Part shown: positions 16,465 through 25,683 of the stretch, piece after piece | Layout: the number at the start of each line of letters is the position of its first letter | Numbering within the stretch: the first letter of the stretch is position 1 | NCBI GenBank assembly: GCA_963810305.1 | Contig: CAWEMY010000011.1 | Span: forward strand, 62,001-126,000 | Direction: 5' to 3' | From: JACDCA01 sp963810305 | GTDB taxonomy: Bacteria; Acidobacteriota; Vicinamibacteria; Vicinamibacterales; 2-12-FULL-66-21 | Length of the DNA stretch: 64,000 nt | Position numbers and translations under genes: made by a program | The notes under the pieces: generated by a model | What the model was told of the DNA's origin: nothing | The model's database searches: none | The model's input: only the letters and a program-made list of their open reading frames with translations

Positions 16465-18341
16465 ATGCATAAGAAAATCCTGAGTTGGATCACTATCGCG
16501 GCGTTTAGTTTCAGCAGTCTCGGCACGACCGCGTTTGCGCAGCAGGTGCCGCCGGAGCTGATCACGTATCCGGAGCTCATCGTGCACAACGCGAACGTCC
16601 TGACCTTGGACGCCAAGGACACCGTTGCCCAGGCCGTCGCTATTCGCGATGGAAAATTCCTGGCAGTCGGCACCAATGCCGCGATCATGCGACTCGCGGG
16701 CCCGAAAACGCAGAAGATCGACGCGAAGGGGCAGACGGTGATGCCGGGCATCGTCAACACGCACATCCATCCGAATCGTTCGGTGATGAGCCAGTACTTC
16801 GAGCAGTTCCCGCCGGAAGTGCAGACCATGCTTCGAGCGAGCGGCCGACTCACGAAGCCGCGCGACAAGGCGGATGCGCTGGCGCAGATCGCCAACGCCG
16901 CTCGGGCCGAGAAGGGTGCGTGGGTCAAGATCGGCGGGCAACGAACCGATCTGGTCCTGCACGAGCTCCGCATTGCGGATCTCGACGCAGGCCGTTCCCG
17001 ATAAGCCGCTCCTCATCACGCTCTCCGGCTGGTGGGGCATCATCAACAGCAAGGCGCTCGCCGAGCTGAAGAAGCGCTACCCGGAACCGACCGGCCTGGT
17101 GACGATGGCCCCGGATGATGCCGCCGTCCCCAAGCACGCTGCCAAAACCGCCCGCCAGGGCAAGTCGAGCGACGAGGGCAAGTTCACGGGTCACATCATG
17201 GGGACTCCCGTTCTGGCTCGTGCGCGAAGAGTTGATCCCGAAACCGACGGCGGAATTCCTCGCGCCTTACTTTGCGAAGTTCCTGAAGGAACAGCTCGTC
17301 CCGGCCGGCATGACGACGATGTCGTCGCGATTCTCGGCGCTCGAGATCCGCGCCTATCGCCTGGCGGAAAAAGACGGCAAGCTGCCGATGCGGATTGCCT
17401 TCGGCCACGAAGTGGGCCGCTGGAATCCGATTTTCGAGCGCGACATGCAGCGGGTCATGACCGACGTCATGAACTACGGGACCGACATGATGTGGCTCAG
17501 TTCGATCTCCATCGGCATCCCGGACTCCAATCCGCTGCAGGGCGCCGGGGCGATCTGCTCGACGTTCCCGAAGCTGCAGCTCCGGGAGGGTGAAGGGTTC
17601 CCCGATGGCGTCTGCCTGTGGGACATCGAGGGAGATCCCACCAAAGAGACCATCAAAACGATCAATCGCCTCGGCTATCGTGTGGGCAACACACACACCT
17701 ACGGCGATCTTGGCCTGCAGATGGCCATCGACACTCTGGAAGAGGCGAAGAAGGAACGGCCGCTCCAGCCGCTGACGGCGCTCGATCACAGCCAGTTGTT
17801 CAATCCCAACGTCATCAAGCGATCCGGCGAACTGGGGATGATCTGGAGTCTGAACCCCGGCATGTTCGCGGGCGCGCGCAGCGGCGCGATCGAAGGGACC
17901 TACGGCAAGGAGGTTGCGAACCGGATGCTGTCGCCGGTCAAGAGCCTGCTGGATGCCGGCGCGCTGGTCTCCTATGAAGGAGAAGAAGGGACTGAGAACC
18001 CGTTCAATTCACTCGAGACGCTGGTCCGCCGTCAGACGGCGCGCGGCCACGTCCTCGGTGAGCGTGAGAAGGTCGACCGCCGGACCGCGCTGCGCATCAT
18101 GACCGAGAACGGCGCCAAGTACGTCCTCAAGGAAAAGGAAATCGGCTCGATCGAAGTCGGCAAGTGGGGCGACTTGATCGTCATCGACCGGAACCCGCTC
18201 GATCCGAAAGCGGTTCCCGACGACCAGCTCGCCGACATGATCGTGATGTATACGGTCGTCGGCGGCAAAGTGATGTTCGACCACACGAGGGATCCGCGGC
18301 CGAAGCTGAGCAAGTCGGTCGGGTCCGATAACGAAAGATAG
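16465..18341 (+). CDS. Exported amidohydrolase family protein (YtcJ-like), two apparent frameshifts
   Basis: Start ATG 16465 opens a signal peptide (MHKKILSWITIAAF..., cleavage near AFA/Q). The N-terminal part has the composite domain and metal motif NTHIHPN; the C-terminal part ends in the standard IGSIEVGKWGDLIVIDRNPL and VVGGKVMFDH of amidohydrolases. The frame changes twice. Near 16990, ADLDA must join VPDKPLLITLSGWWG. In the G4 run 17200-17203, FTGHIMG must join PFWLVREELIPKP. Each junction is repaired by removing one G. The gene is otherwise intact, so sequence error is as likely as decay. It would hydrolyse a C-N bond in the periplasm; substrate unknown. It sits behind the propeller gene on the same strand. 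Confidence 0.8.
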
Positions 18342-18353
18342 GATCGGCGAGCA

Positions 18354-18392
18354 CGTCAAGACCGCCGGGATGCATTCCTGGCGGTCTTGACG
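18354..18392 (+). terminator. 13-bp perfect hairpin after the amidohydrolase
   Basis: CGTCAAGACCGCC (18354-18366) and GGCGGTCTTGACG (18380-18392) are perfect inverted copies around a 13-nt loop, starting 12 bp after the amidohydrolase stop. No T-run follows. It probably acts as a terminator or 3'-end structure separating the amidohydrolase from the cohesin-like gene. Confidence 0.6.
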
Positions 18393-18431
18393 AATCGCAC
18401 ATCATCCACGATCATCGAGGGGTTGGGCCCA

Positions 18432-19043
18432 GTGCGGACTTCTATTTCGATTCAGGCGGCGTTTCTCTCAATTGCGCTGGCGGCGGCAATCAGCGTCGGC
18501 ATGCCTCAACCGGTCCAGGCGCAGCAGGCCGAGTCCAAAGCCCAGGTGGAATCCAAAGTGATGCTCGACATCGGCAACGCCGATGGCCCGCCCGGGCGAA
18601 CGCTTCCGTTGCCGCTCAACATCTCGGTGCCGGAAGGGATGAAGATCGCTGAGTTCGAATTGGATGTACGTTTCGAAAAAGACGTGGTGTCCTTCACCCG
18701 CGCCGACCTCGCGCCTCAGGGCACGGCCGACGAGATCAAGTTGACGAGCACGGTCGAACCCGATCCCAAGAGCGAGAAGCACTCAATTCTCAAGCTCAAA
18801 GGGGTCACCACGAAATCACTCAGCAGCGGCGCGGTCGCCGATCTCTTTTTCCGCATCAACCCCAAAGCCAAACCGCCGGGCGGGAGCACCGGTCACAAGG
18901 CTGCGAAGTTCACGACGATCCTCAAGAAGGACGCCAGGGTGAAAGTCGCGGAAGGGCAGCTGGCGGCTGCCGGCGGCAGGGACGGCGAGATCGACATTAC
19001 GTCCGGAACCGCAATCTTCGGGTGCTTCTTCTACATGCATTAG
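18432..19043 (+). CDS. Exported cohesin-domain-like protein
   Basis: 203 residues. I start at GTG 18432 because a signal peptide ending PVQAQQ begins there and GAGGGG lies upstream; the frame itself is open from 18387, inside the hairpin. The mature part shows the cohesin/Big-type pattern: VMLDIGNADGPPGRTLPLPL, VPEGMKIAEFELDVRFEKDV and a long beta-rich body. Cohesin-like modules in non-cellulolytic bacteria are usually surface-binding domains. There is no dockerin partner in view. The C-terminus ends in a short hydrophobic segment (TAIFGCFFYMH). The next 268 bp (19044-19311) hold no gene I can see. Confidence 0.6.
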   Translation: MRTSISIQAAFLSIALAAAISVGMPQPVQAQQAESKAQVESKVMLDIGNADGPPGRTLPLPLNISVPEGMKIAEFELDVRFEKDVVSFTRADLAPQGTADEIKLTSTVEPDPKSEKHSILKLKGVTTKSLSSGAVADLFFRINPKAKPPGGSTGHKAAKFTTILKKDARVKVAEGQLAAAGGRDGEIDITSGTAIFGCFFYMH

Positions 19044-19311
19044 CGAGCGCCGCGCGGCGCGGCGCGTCGAACGCGGCGGAGCGGGCTGCCGGCATCGCGC
19101 CAGGGAGCTGACGTGACTCCACCGCATGGCGTCGCGCCTGCCGGGAGAAGGCAGGAACGAGGAGGTCGGCTTGCATCCACACCGCTTGGCCGTTGGGCTC
19201 GCGCTCCCCTTCTAGCTTCGCGGGGCATCTGCGAAGCGATCTTCGCAGCAGGTCGCCAAGCACACTACCGGGCCGCTTCGGTTTAGAATTCCGCGGCATC
19301 CGATCTGTCAG

Positions 19312-19978
19312 TCACGGCATTACTGTAAAGCACGGCACAAGCGAGTCGTTCGGAACCACCGTCAGTCTCGTCGAACCGATCTGAAGGACTCCCGTCCGAC
19401 AGACACGCGTCCCGCCTGCCGGTATGGTGAACGCGGTCGAGATGATGTACCTGTCGCCACCGCGCGGAACTGTCAGTGGCGCGCTTGTGCTGACGGTCGC
19501 ACCAGTTTGATCCGTAACAACGAGCGTCAGCGTGCCGGAATCCGCAGACGCCACGCCATAGCCGCCTTGCAACCACACAGTTGCGGTGGTGCCAACTTTG
19601 AAGCTGCCTTGATACGCCGCCGCTGACACACGAAGCCCGTCTTGCAGATGTACCGTCAACAGCGCCGACGCGCTCTGGCCGGAGTAGGTCGTAGTCAGTG
19701 TCGCCTGGCCCCCTGACTTCGCTACGAAGGCACCGGTCCCCAGCGAGGTAACGATGTTCGGATCGCTCGACATCCATACCGCGTCTATGCTCACGTTGAC
19801 CGAACCCGCCCTGACCAGGCAGACCACGATGTCACCGGCGAGTACCTGTTGGCGCATTGCACGTGAGTACGAGTCCCGACCCCGGCGAAGGGGCGCCCGG
19901 AGCCGTGGGCACGACACTCCCGCACGCAGCCGCCATCGATAGGGCCGCGCTGAGGGCGCCGATGCGACTCATTGGCAT
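19312..19978 (-). CDS. Ig-like (Big_2-type) domain lipoprotein, apparent frameshift
   Basis: ATG 19978 opens a lipoprotein signal (ALSMAAACGS, lipobox AAAC) in one frame, which ends after LTCNAP. The next frame continues with QQVLAGDIVVCLVRAGSVNV and two Ig-like beta-sandwich segments (VWMSSDPNIVTSLGTGAFVA; GTTATVWLQGGYG). The sequence DPNIVTSLGTGAF...GGQATLTTTYSG is typical of bacterial Ig-like group 2 domains. Removing one base near 19850-19857 joins the two. The whole protein would be about 220 residues, anchored to a membrane and facing outward. Function unknown. It has no clear operon partner. Confidence 0.65.
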
Positions 19979-20198
19979 GGCCCACACATGATAATCATAG
20001 TGTCGCTGGGGCGCGCGTTTGCTGCGTCGGGAAGGCCATGATAGCCGACGAATCGGAGGCTACTCGCGAGCCCAGCTTCAACTATCCGCTTCGTATCGAT
20101 CAGTCGCGAAGGTATTTCGACCGGCCGACGGTGGATCAAAAAGCCGCTACTTCGAAGGCCGGATGCCCGGCTAACGGCCTCTATAACGACGCGGAGCG

Positions 20199-21167
20199 TC
20201 AGGTGACGTCGACGAAGTACGGCACGGCGCGCAAGGCGAATACCATGCAGAGCAGGACGACCGCCGGGACCGCGAAATAGTGGAACACCGGCCGGTTGCG
20301 GATATACCGCGTCTGCACGAGCGACCCTTTCTCCAGCGAATCGATTGACGAGGATGCTGCCTGCAGCTGCGCTGCGGACGTGGCATCGTAATAACGCCCG
20401 CCGTACCCCCTGACGGCATTGGCGAGCTGCACGACGGCAGGACGAGTCTTGGCGACTTCCGTCAGGTCGATGCCGACCATGTGCACGCGCGTCCCCGCTT
20501 CATTCGCCTTTGCCAGGGTCACGAGCGGGTCCTCACCGAAGTTGTGTTCGCCGTCGGTAAAAACCACCATGACCTGGCGACCGGATCCGCGTTCGAGCTT
20601 CATGCGCGCGAGCAGCGCGCTGCCGGTCGATATGCCGTCGCCGATCGCCGTCAGTCCCTCTTCTGCAAGCGTCTTGTCGTCGATCATTCCGACGTAGTCG
20701 CGGAGATATTGATGATCGAACGTCAGCGGGCTGACCACGTAGGGGTAGTCCGAGAAGACGATCAACCCGATGCGGTCGTCGGGCCGTCGCCCGATGAAGT
20801 CGATCAGCGCTTTCTTCGTCGTTTCCAGGCGGGTGGCGGCGCCGGCCCGGCCGCCCATCAGCTCCTGCATGCTCGATGACAGATCGAGCACGATGGCGAT
20901 GTCCACGCCTCGCGAAGTCACCTGGCGTTCAGAATAGGGGACGACCGGCTCGCACAGCGCCAGCGCGATCAACGGTAACACCGCGGCCGCGGCGATCGTC
21001 GGCGCCTGCCGCAGGCGGGAGGCCCGGTACCGATGAGCGTTGAGCAATGAAGTCAGGGGAAAACTGACGAACCGTGGCCGCCGCAACATCCGCCACACGA
21101 CGATCAACGCCAGCGCCGCGGGGATGGCCCAGAGATACGCCGGGTGCTGCAGGACGAACGTCTTCAT
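20199..21167 (-). CDS. VWA-domain membrane protein, BatA/BatB type
   Basis: 322 residues with two N-terminal hydrophobic segments (residues about 8-25 and 57-75), a von Willebrand A domain with an intact MIDAS (DLSSSM near 93, the Thr of LTAIGDG, FTDGEHN) and a C-terminal membrane helix (YFAVPAVVLLCMVFAL). This is the usual Bat layout, with the VWA domain on the periplasmic side. The start overlaps the stop of the BatD-like gene by 4 bp, and it is the last gene of the Bat-type cluster. Bat proteins are linked to aerotolerance or envelope integrity and work with MoxR ATPases. Confidence 0.88.
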   Translation of the reverse strand: MKTFVLQHPAYLWAIPAALALIVVWRMLRRPRFVSFPLTSLLNAHRYRASRLRQAPTIAAAAVLPLIALALCEPVVPYSERQVTSRGVDIAIVLDLSSSMQELMGGRAGAATRLETTKKALIDFIGRRPDDRIGLIVFSDYPYVVSPLTFDHQYLRDYVGMIDDKTLAEEGLTAIGDGISTGSALLARMKLERGSGRQVMVVFTDGEHNFGEDPLVTLAKANEAGTRVHMVGIDLTEVAKTRPAVVQLANAVRGYGGRYYDATSAAQLQAASSSIDSLEKGSLVQTRYIRNRPVFHYFAVPAVVLLCMVFALRAVPYFVDVT

Positions 21168-22151
21168 CGCGCATCAGCGCCCAGGGAGTTTTCCGCCTCG
21201 AGCAACACCGTCTGCCAGTCATCCGCCGAAGGATTCTCGGGCGCATATTTCGCCCGTTCGCATTGCTGCAGGACGTGCTGAACGTGCTCCAGCTTCATCG
21301 GACGGCGTTTGTGGGTCGCGACGGCGCCGATCTCCGCCGGCGTCAGCGCCAGCGCAGGGACGCCGGTGGCCTGCTGCAGGTTGGTCCGCACCCAGGTATC
21401 GAGTTGCGCGTACGCTCCGCGCAGCGAGTCCGGTGAGCTGACGTCCAGGGCCTTGATTTCCCGCAACGCCGCGAGCCGCTGTCGCCGCGACTGGCGTCTG
21501 GGCCCGCCGGCCGTCCGGCGCCGGGCGCGAAGCACCAGGTTGGCCACCCACAGAACGACCGGCACGACCGACAGCGCGACGAGACCGAATCCGACGGGCC
21601 GCGCCCATTGGACCCATCGCGGGAGCGGATACACGCTGCGATCGTCCCGCAGTGCCGCGGTCACACCCTCAGGGATGGTGCTGCGCAATGAGAGTGCGAG
21701 CGGTGGCACTTTCACTTCGCCGGCCGGGACGACGTCTTCCGCTTTTTTTCCGGCTTGCTGCATGAAGTAGCGCACGGGAATCGCGCCAATCCCCAATGAC
21801 GCCGCGTCGGGTTCGTAGGCGACCACCCGGTAGCGCATCCGGTGGATCACCCGGTCGGGGACGGACGCGTCTCGCTCGACTTCTGCGCCCAGCAGCTCGA
21901 GGCCCGTCAGTGGCAGCCGTTCCGCCGCCAGGTCGTCCGCCAGGATGTCCACCTTCGGCGCACAGGTCAGTTCGACGGTGTAGGTGATCGGGTCGCCGAC
22001 CCACACGGCGGTTCGGGTCACAGTGGTACTGATCTGAACCGGCGCCGGCGGCGCCGCGGCAGCGCCGCTCGGAGGCTTCGCCGTACTTCTGCGCGCCCAC
22101 CGTGGCGGTGAGCATGCACAACAGCGGGTATACCAGCCTTCTCACCTTCAT
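21164..22151 (-). CDS. BatD-like membrane protein, apparent frameshift near the signal peptide
   Basis: ATG 22151 overlaps the DUF58 stop (ATGA) and opens a signal peptide (MKVRRLVYPLLCMLTATVGA). Around 22081-22090 the frame moves by one base to KPPSGAAAAPPAP and TRTAVWVGDPITYTVELTC, the beginning of a BatD-like beta-sandwich. A membrane helix (GFGLVALSVVPVVLWVANLV) follows near the middle, then a basic stretch and a helical cytoplasmic tail with TPAEIGAV. One extra base explains the break. Position between DUF58 and VWA genes matches bat operons. Without the repair, the mature part would lose its signal. Confidence 0.78.
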
Positions 22152-23029
22152 CCTAGTCTCCTTCGGGCGAACAGATTGAGCAGCGGTTCCATCACCACTT
22201 CATCGGTTCGGACGAACAGGTAATCGATTGGAATCCGATAGCAGGCGTCGACGATGGTTCGGCGACGCTCCGCCACGGCTTCCGTGTATGCCTCCCGGGT
22301 CGCCGAACTGAGGCCGACCCGCAGGCTGCGGCCGTTTTCGGGATCCCGCATCCGCACCGCGCCATGGCCACGTGGCAGCGCGACCTCGGCGGGATCTTCC
22401 GGAACGATTGCGATCACATCGTGCCGCGAGGCGAGCATCCGGAGCTCGGCGCTGCCGAAGACGTCCTCCTCGGTGATGAAGTCCGACACCAGACACACGA
22501 CGCTCATGGTCCGCAGACTCCTCACGAGATGCCCGATCGCGGGAACGACCGCCGTGTGCGTCCCGGTCTCCTTGATCGACCACAGCTCCTCGAGCAGCTG
22601 CCACCCGCGGGCGCCGGCGCGCCGGGGAGCCGACCAGTGGAGAAGCCGGTCCGAAAAGGCGAGAAATCCAAGATTGATTTGATCGCTCGATGCCGAGAAG
22701 AGGATCGAAGCGGCGATGAAAGTCATCGCCTCCTTCTTCGAGTACCTGGTCGATCCGAACGTCATCGACGGCGACATGTCCAGCGCCACCACCACGTTCA
22801 ACTCGCGCTCGGCGTGGGTCTGGCGCAGGTAGGGCGCGTTGAGCCTGGCGGTGACGTTCCAGTCGATCCGCCGAACGTCGTCCCGCTCGCGATACGGCCG
22901 GTGCTCGTCGAAATCGAAGCCGGTGCCGCGCAGCGGACTGGTGTACGGACCGATCCGCAGGTTGCGAATCTTCTTTGCGGTGTACACCTCGAGGTACCGC
23001 AGCTCGCGCATGACGTCGGGAGGGATCAT
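22148..23029 (-). CDS. DUF58 domain protein of the MoxR/Bat cluster
   Basis: 293 residues. The conserved DUF58 core RPYRERDDVRRIDWNVTAR is near residues 45-62, followed by a VWA-like region with VVALDMSPSMTFGS. No signal peptide or membrane helix. DUF58 proteins almost always sit next to MoxR ATPases, as here (MoxR ends 12 bp upstream). Probable role: a soluble partner in MoxR-dependent assembly or activation of the VWA complex. It overlaps the next gene by 4 bp. Confidence 0.9.
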   Translation of the reverse strand: MIPPDVMRELRYLEVYTAKKIRNLRIGPYTSPLRGTGFDFDEHRPYRERDDVRRIDWNVTARLNAPYLRQTHAERELNVVVALDMSPSMTFGSTRYSKKEAMTFIAASILFSASSDQINLGFLAFSDRLLHWSAPRRAGARGWQLLEELWSIKETGTHTAVVPAIGHLVRSLRTMSVVCLVSDFITEEDVFGSAELRMLASRHDVIAIVPEDPAEVALPRGHGAVRMRDPENGRSLRVGLSSATREAYTEAVAERRRTIVDACYRIPIDYLFVRTDEVVMEPLLNLFARRRLG

Positions 23030-23041
23030 CGGGGCACCGCG

Positions 23042-24076
23042 TTACGGGATCGGCACCGCCGAGAGCACTTCGCGCAGGAGGGCATCGGGGGGGACGTTCT
23101 CCGTCTGAGCCCTGATGCTGCGCACGATGCGGTGCCGGTTGGCGTCGTAATAGATTTCCTTGACGTCCTGCGGCAGGACGTAGGCGCGGCCGTGGAAGAA
23201 CGCCGTCACGCGGACGAGGGCCAGGATGTGCTGGTACGACCGGGGCGAAACGCCGAGGAGAAGCAGCTCCTTCAGGTTCGGCAGGCCGACATCACCCGGA
23301 TCGCGCGTCGCGCGTCCGATCCGCACGATGTATTCCCTGACGCGGTCGCTGATGTGGACATGAGCCCGGATCAGGTCGCGCATCTGCGCGACGTCCGAGG
23401 GGGAGACCTGGCGTTCGAGTTCCAGCCGCTGGAAGTTCGCCTGCAGCATGTGCAGCTCGTGCTCGGCTGCGGGATAGTCGACCGACAGCATCATCGAGAA
23501 GCGATCGAGCTGCGCCTCGGGCAGCGGGTAGACCCCCTCGTGTTCGACCGGGTTCTGCGTCGCCAGCACCCAGAATGGATCGTCGAGGCGGAAGGTCGTG
23601 TCCGCGAGCGTGACCTGACGCTCCTGCATCGCTTCGAGCAGACCGCTCTGCGTTTTCGGGGTAGCGCGGTTGATCTCGTCGGCGAGCAGGATGTTGGTGA
23701 AGATCGGACCTTTCTCGATTCTGAATCGCGCCGTGGAGGCGTCGTAGATGCGCGTGCCGACGATGTCGGCGGGCAGCATGTCGGGGGTCAGCTGGATACG
23801 CTGGAAGCGCGCCGAAATGGCGTGCGCCAGTGTCGTGATGGTCAGGGTCTTGGCGACACCGGGAACCCCTTCCAGAAGGACGTGTCCGCACCCGGAGCGG
23901 GTTTCGCTGCGAGTGGCGGCATACGGGATGGCCGCAAACAGGCCCGTCAACAGCCGACGAATCAAGATCGGCTGGCCGACGATGACACGCGCAGTCTCTC
24001 GCTCGAGAACCTGGAGTGTCTCAAAAGCCTCTTCGGGAGTAATCGCTGGTCTGTCGGCGGTCTCGGTCAGGTTCAT
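23042..24076 (-). CDS. MoxR family AAA+ ATPase
   Basis: 344 residues. Walker A is GVPGVAKT at about 70-77, Walker B/DExx is ILLADEINR near 130, and sensor I is WVLATQNPVEHEG near 170, followed by the MoxR lid domain. Length and order are normal. MoxR proteins are chaperone-like ATPases that mature VWA-domain partners; here the cluster has two VWA genes, DUF58 and BatD. It overlaps the upstream VWA gene by 4 bp (24073-24076), which implies coupled translation. Confidence 0.93.
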   Translation of the reverse strand: MNLTETADRPAITPEEAFETLQVLERETARVIVGQPILIRRLLTGLFAAIPYAATRSETRSGCGHVLLEGVPGVAKTLTITTLAHAISARFQRIQLTPDMLPADIVGTRIYDASTARFRIEKGPIFTNILLADEINRATPKTQSGLLEAMQERQVTLADTTFRLDDPFWVLATQNPVEHEGVYPLPEAQLDRFSMMLSVDYPAAEHELHMLQANFQRLELERQVSPSDVAQMRDLIRAHVHISDRVREYIVRIGRATRDPGDVGLPNLKELLLLGVSPRSYQHILALVRVTAFFHGRAYVLPQDVKEIYYDANRHRIVRSIRAQTENVPPDALLREVLSAVPIP

Positions 24077-25068
24077 AGTAGGGCTACCAACGCCGCGGCG
24101 GCGATCCCGGCGGCCGCGAGCAGATACACATATACGTCGCGATACTCCGTGGTCGTGCGCCAGCCGGTCTGAACCCGATTGGCGTTGGCGATCTCCTCGA
24201 ACGCGGCGCGCAGTTCGCTGCCTGTCGCCGAGCGGATGTATTGGCCGCCGGTGGCGGCGGCAACCGCCCGGAGTGACGATTCGTTGAATCGCGTCGTCAT
24301 CGTCCGGCCCCCCTCGTCCTTGAGCAGGGATTCGCGTTCGCCGGGGAAAGTCACCGGGATCACCGACTGCTGTGCCGAGCCGATGCCGATGGTGTGGACG
24401 CGCAGGCGCTTGGTTCTCACTGCCGTGAGGGCCTGGTCGAGCGTACTGCCCTGATCTTCACCGTCCGAGATGATGAGCAGCAGTTTACGGGTCGTCTGCT
24501 TGTCCTTGCGTACTACTTCCAGCGCACTTGTGAGCGCGGCGCCGATATCCGTGCCGTAGAGGACGGCTGGGTCATCACGGATCCAGTCGAGATAAAAGAG
24601 AATGCTGTCGACGTCGCTGGTGAGATACGACAGCACGAGCGGCGTGCCGGCGAAACCGACCAGTCCGACGCGATCGATGGCTTCGGGCTTCCGCCGGAGG
24701 AAGTTCTCGATTTCCGTGAGCGCACGCTCGGCACGCGACGGGCGAACGTCACGCGCCTGCATCGACACGGAGCGGTCGAGAATGAGAATCAGATCCTGAC
24801 GCTCGAACTCCGCCGTGCGGCGCTCGAGCAGGACCTGCGGCCGCATCAACGTCAGCGCGAGAAGAGCCGCCGCTGATGAGGCGAGGACCAGGACGACGGC
24901 ATCGCGGCGCCACGTGCTGCGGCGGGAGAGCCCGCGGAATCGAGGCTGCACCTTCGTCCGCTGGCGAGCGTTCCAGCGGTAAAGAAAATGCGCCAGCCAG
25001 AGGGCAACCACCACCGGGACGGCCGCCAGCCACTCCGCCATTTCCGGCTGCTCGAACTGCACCATCAT
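24073..25068 (-). CDS. VWA-domain membrane protein, BatA/BatB type (second copy in cluster)
   Basis: 331 residues. N-terminal hydrophobic segments lie at about 14-28 and 56-72, the VWA domain carries DRSVSM (a DxSxS MIDAS) near 95 and ISDGEDQ near 200, and the C-terminus is a helix (VYLLAAAGIAAAALVALL). Topology matches the other VWA gene at 20199-21167, but sequence similarity is low, as for BatA/BatB pairs. It overlaps neighbours by 4 bp at both ends. Confidence 0.88.
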   Translation of the reverse strand: MMVQFEQPEMAEWLAAVPVVVALWLAHFLYRWNARQRTKVQPRFRGLSRRSTWRRDAVVLVLASSAAALLALTLMRPQVLLERRTAEFERQDLILILDRSVSMQARDVRPSRAERALTEIENFLRRKPEAIDRVGLVGFAGTPLVLSYLTSDVDSILFYLDWIRDDPAVLYGTDIGAALTSALEVVRKDKQTTRKLLLIISDGEDQGSTLDQALTAVRTKRLRVHTIGIGSAQQSVIPVTFPGERESLLKDEGGRTMTTRFNESSLRAVAAATGGQYIRSATGSELRAAFEEIANANRVQTGWRTTTEYRDVYVYLLAAAGIAAAALVALL

Positions 25069-25661
25069 CCAGTCTTCTTCACGGGTTCGCGCATCGGCCC
25101 CTCCTTGGAGGGTCGAAGCAGCTGTATGAGCGACGGCGGCACCTGTTTGGGCTTGCTGCGCAGGGCCGAGACCAGGCGGGCGGACAGCTCGTAGTTGTAT
25201 TTCGTATCCCAGTCATCGGGATCGGCAGCGAGCGCCATCTTGAACGTGTCCTTGGCGCGATTGAGCCATGCCAGCCGTTCTTCCGCCTTCTGTTCCAGTT
25301 CCCCTTTCGCAAAGAGCGCACACCCCGCCCAGAAATGGGGCGAAGCCGCTGGCGGTGCCGTATCGGCGGCCTCGAGGACTGCGTCGTAGTCTCCCTTCTT
25401 GTAGAGCAGCGCGAGCTGGTTGTGGGTGGATCGCGCGTAGTCGCGCGCCAGGATCTGCTGGGTGATCGGCATCTCCGCGAAGCGCGCCGTGCTGCCCTGA
25501 TATACCTGCAGGGCACGGGCGGAGTCGCCCGCCGCCGTAGCGGAGGCGGCCTCGATGAACGGCTCCGTCCAGCGGGCGTAGAGGAGGAGAGCCACGCCGG
25601 CGATCAACGCCAGAACCGCGATCACGACGATGAATGAACGCACACGAGGAAGCATCATCAC
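25065..25661 (-). CDS. Membrane-anchored TPR-like protein of the Bat cluster
   Basis: 198 residues with one N-terminal membrane helix (FIVVIAVLALIAGVALLLYA) followed by helical pairs suggestive of TPR motifs (ALQVYQGSTARFAEMP; LNRAKDTFKMALAADPDDWD). In classical bat operons the VWA genes are accompanied by TPR proteins (BatC/BatE); this may be the local equivalent. It starts 22 bp after the RND permease and overlaps the VWA gene by 4 bp, so RND and Bat genes may form one transcript. Confidence 0.65.
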   Translation of the reverse strand: MMMLPRVRSFIVVIAVLALIAGVALLLYARWTEPFIEAASATAAGDSARALQVYQGSTARFAEMPITQQILARDYARSTHNQLALLYKKGDYDAVLEAADTAPPAASPHFWAGCALFAKGELEQKAEERLAWLNRAKDTFKMALAADPDDWDTKYNYELSARLVSALRSKPKQVPPSLIQLLRPSKEGPMREPVKKTG

Positions 25662-25683
25662 ACCTGCAAATCAGGAAGCATTC

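Noticed and set aside
22364..24172. 602-residue plus-strand frame across DUF58 and MoxR
   Set aside because: Arg/Val/Gly-biased translation with no domain; MoxR and DUF58 on the minus strand have all signature motifs.
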